Below, piece by piece: positions 62,093-64,000 of a stretch of 64,000 bases of DNA. The stretch covers positions 1-64,000 of the forward strand of contig CAHJWM010000018.1 of assembly GCA_903642325.1 (NCBI GenBank), written 5' to 3'. The notes beneath the pieces were generated by a model that saw only the letters and a list, made by a program, of their open reading frames with translations, was not told where the DNA came from and searched no databases. This DNA comes from Myxococcales bacterium (GTDB lineage: Bacteria; Myxococcota_A; Polyangia; Polyangiales; Polyangiaceae). A program made the translations under genes and the position numbers. Each line of letters starts with the position of its first letter. Position 1 is the stretch's first letter.

Positions 62093-64000
62093 ATGGCCCA
62101 ATTTTCAAGCAAAGAAGTAGCCTTCCGCCGCGTTCTATTTTGCAAATCGAGCGCCTGGTTTCTGGGCGCGCTCCTCTTCGCGCGCGTGGAGGCCGCGTGC
62201 TCGGATTCCACGCGCGGTGACCTGGACCCGTCGAGCGCCGGAGCCATGTCGGCGGGCGGCGCGCCGAATAGCGCCGCGGGATCGGTGTCAGTGTCCGGCG
62301 GCGCGGGGACGCCTCCAGCTACGTCCCGAGGTGTGGGTGGTGCGAGCGATGTTGTTGGTAATGGGGGAGCGAGTAACGCGGGAGCTGATAGTGGCGGCAG
62401 CAGCGGCAGCGGCAGCGGTACGGTGGCCCTCGGCGGATACACCGCGAGCGGTGGTTTTCCAACCATCGCGGTGGGGAGCGGCGCCGGGGACCTCGCGCCA
62501 CCCGGTCAGCTCAAGGTCGCCTACTACGGTAAGTTCTTGGAGCTTCCCGTGGGGGCGGTCACTGCTCAAGGTTGGCTCAAGGGCTGGCTCTTACGTCAAG
62601 ATCAGGGGCTAACCGGGCACCCAGAGAACCTCGCTTACCCGTACGACACGGGCATGTATTCGGTCGGGAAGATCCCTAATCCCGCGACGGCGCACGGGGA
62701 CAGTTGGTGGCGCTACGAGCAGTCGGGCTACTACGTGGACGCAGTGTCTCGGCTCAGTGGCGTCATCGATGCGCCGAACGCGAGCAAGATCGCCGAAGCC
62801 AATATCACGTACATTGCAGGCCATTCGGGCCCGGCAAAGCTCGGGGAATCGACCACGGGCTGGCCCAACGTAGTGGTCGGCCGCTCATTGATGGCAGCCT
62901 ACGGTGAGAGCGGCGACACGACGCGGCCACGTGCGCTCATCACGTGCACCAAGGGCAGCAATAGCGTGGCCTCGCGCGATGGCTTCATCGCCGAGGAAGC
63001 CTTCTACCTGTACGGCCTAACCGGGGATGCGGCGCTGTTGAGCGTCGCGACGCGCGCTTACAACGCGTACTTCCTGAACGACAGCTCGCAGTTCTCTTAT
63101 ATCGATAAGATCAACGGGACTGGCAAGCTCATCACGCATGGCGTGACGGCGGCCGAGCAGTTGAAGTTACTGCCGCTAATGTATTCATACACGGGCAACG
63201 CCCAGGCGCTCGACTTAGCGCAAAAAGCGTTTAGGAAGGTCGAAACCAACAGCCTGATGCCCGACGGCGGCATGGTCAGCTCCGAAGACCTCGGCACCAC
63301 CGCGTTCAACTCGCTGCACGAGACCTGCGATCTGAGCGATTGGTCTTGGTCGATGGGTTACCTGTTGATGGCGGCCGGCGAGGTGCATTGGGCCGATGTG
63401 ATCGAGAAGACCATTTTCAATGCCTTGCCTGGCGCGGTCACCAAAGACTTCAAGCAACTACAATATTTCTCGAGTGCCAATCAAATTGCGACCACCAATA
63501 CGATTTGCCCGAGCTTCTCGAAAGCTCGCATGTCCTATCGAGCTGCGCATGATACCGAGTGCTGTGCGGGCAACGTAAACCGCGCCGTTCCCAACTACGT
63601 CACGCGCATGTGGATGGGAATGGCTGATGGACTTGCGGCCACGCTCTACGGTCCGAGCGAAGTCAAGGTCGTCATCAACCAACAGCCAGTGACCATCACG
63701 GAAGTGACGGACTATCCCTTCCGAGACACCGTGACGTTCAAGGTCAGCACGAGCGCGCCGGTCAAGTTCTCACTCGCGCTCCGGATCCCCGAATGGGCGA
63801 GCGGCGCGACTGTCAACCTCAACGGGTCGAATCTGCTGATCGATACCAACACCGGCAGCTTCGTCACGTTAGGCCGAACGTACGCGAACGACGATACCAT
63901 CGTCTTACACCTGCCGATGACACTAAAGCTCACCAACTGGCTCGACAGCAGCGCGGTCAGCGTCGAACGCGGGCCCTTGGTCTACTCCCTGAAGATCGCC
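62093..64000 (+). CDS. GH127 (DUF1680) glycoside hydrolase, partial
   Basis: 636 codons, open to the window end. Signal peptide ending near VEAAC, a Gly/Ser spacer (about 45-135), then the GH127 catalytic domain. The beta-L-arabinofuranosidase HypBA1 has Glu-x-Cys and a Cys-Cys pair that bind zinc and supply the Cys nucleophile; here HETC (Glu410, Cys412) and ECCAGN (Cys490, Cys491) are present with the same spacing (78 against 77). The C-terminal beta domain (PVKFSLALRIPEWASG) is entered before the end. Probably a surface enzyme acting on arabinose-containing glycans. Confidence 0.9.
   Translation, partial: MAQFSSKEVAFRRVLFCKSSAWFLGALLFARVEAACSDSTRGDLDPSSAGAMSAGGAPNSAAGSVSVSGGAGTPPATSRGVGGASDVVGNGGASNAGADSGGSSGSGSGTVALGGYTASGGFPTIAVGSGAGDLAPPGQLKVAYYGKFLELPVGAVTAQGWLKGWLLRQDQGLTGHPENLAYPYDTGMYSVGKIPNPATAHGDSWWRYEQSGYYVDAVSRLSGVIDAPNASKIAEANITYIAGHSGPAKLGESTTGWPNVVVGRSLMAAYGESGDTTRPRALITCTKGSNSVASRDGFIAEEAFYLYGLTGDAALLSVATRAYNAYFLNDSSQFSYIDKINGTGKLITHGVTAAEQLKLLPLMYSYTGNAQALDLAQKAFRKVETNSLMPDGGMVSSEDLGTTAFNSLHETCDLSDWSWSMGYLLMAAGEVHWADVIEKTIFNALPGAVTKDFKQLQYFSSANQIATTNTICPSFSKARMSYRAAHDTECCAGNVNRAVPNYVTRMWMGMADGLAATLYGPSEVKVVINQQPVTITEVTDYPFRDTVTFKVSTSAPVKFSLALRIPEWASGATVNLNGSNLLIDTNTGSFVTLGRTYANDDTIVLHLPMTLKLTNWLDSSAVSVERGPLVYSLKIA

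Overview
High-GC bacterial chromosome segment, most likely from a myxobacterium (Myxococcota, Polyangiales-like). The reasons are inference from content: many lipoproteins with a lipobox followed by Gly/Ser/Ala-rich spacers, a crt operon with a CarA/CarH-like MerR protein, chemotaxis-type hybrid kinases, PilT and TadE proteins, DUF1552 and FecR proteins, and dense R/A/G-rich shadow frames typical of high GC.

Layout. 1-362 is an 8-9 nt hierarchical microsatellite. 695-3574 (minus) is cysD-cysNC (sulfate activation), then a VWA lipoprotein. 5182-8220 holds aat, an SDR, a coupled M24 peptidase and a small membrane protein. 8316-13882 (minus) is a tightly overlapping carotenoid operon crtY-crtE-crtI-crtB-membrane protein-merR, ending the pathway at cyclised carotene. 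14192-19319 has a pseudopilin-like protein, a GlcD-type FAD oxidase and two broken genes. 19475-23017 is a tRNA-Ser(GCT) gene followed by a small decayed island that ends in an exact 61-bp copy of the tRNA 3' part. 23086-27000 is oxidoreductases, a MOSC protein and a graveyard of gene fragments (SDR, NmrA, Tn5-like transposase). 27184-33335 has a PilT-like ATPase, an MBL hydrolase with a coupled small membrane protein, and a stand-alone LigD polymerase domain. 33487-41225 is mixed metabolism and regulators (EamA, LysR, DUF1304, alpha/beta hydrolase, HxlR, AAA/DUF4143). 43942-51205 is a signalling block: CBS protein, a GAFTGA-less enhancer-binding-like regulator, a CheB/CheR/PAS/histidine kinase, an RsbRD-type histidine kinase and a LuxR response regulator. 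51460-52450 is an overlapping small protein plus nucleotidyltransferase pair.

Main discovery: 52591-54132 (minus) encodes a TadE-like pilus/secretion N-terminus joined through Cys-rich and GSGGQG repeats to a pertussis-toxin-S1-like ADP-ribosyltransferase, with the Arg, STT and QxE catalytic signatures all visible. I know of no described toxin with this architecture.

54878-64000 has a methyltransferase, a DUF1552 protein, a LamG lipoprotein, then a same-strand series: ECF sigma, FecR/TPR protein, beta-barrel-like protein, TlpA-like lipoprotein and a GH127 glycoside hydrolase that runs off the window end. A recurrent oddity is the number of genes broken by single-base frameshifts; some are true decay, but indel errors in the assembly must be considered.
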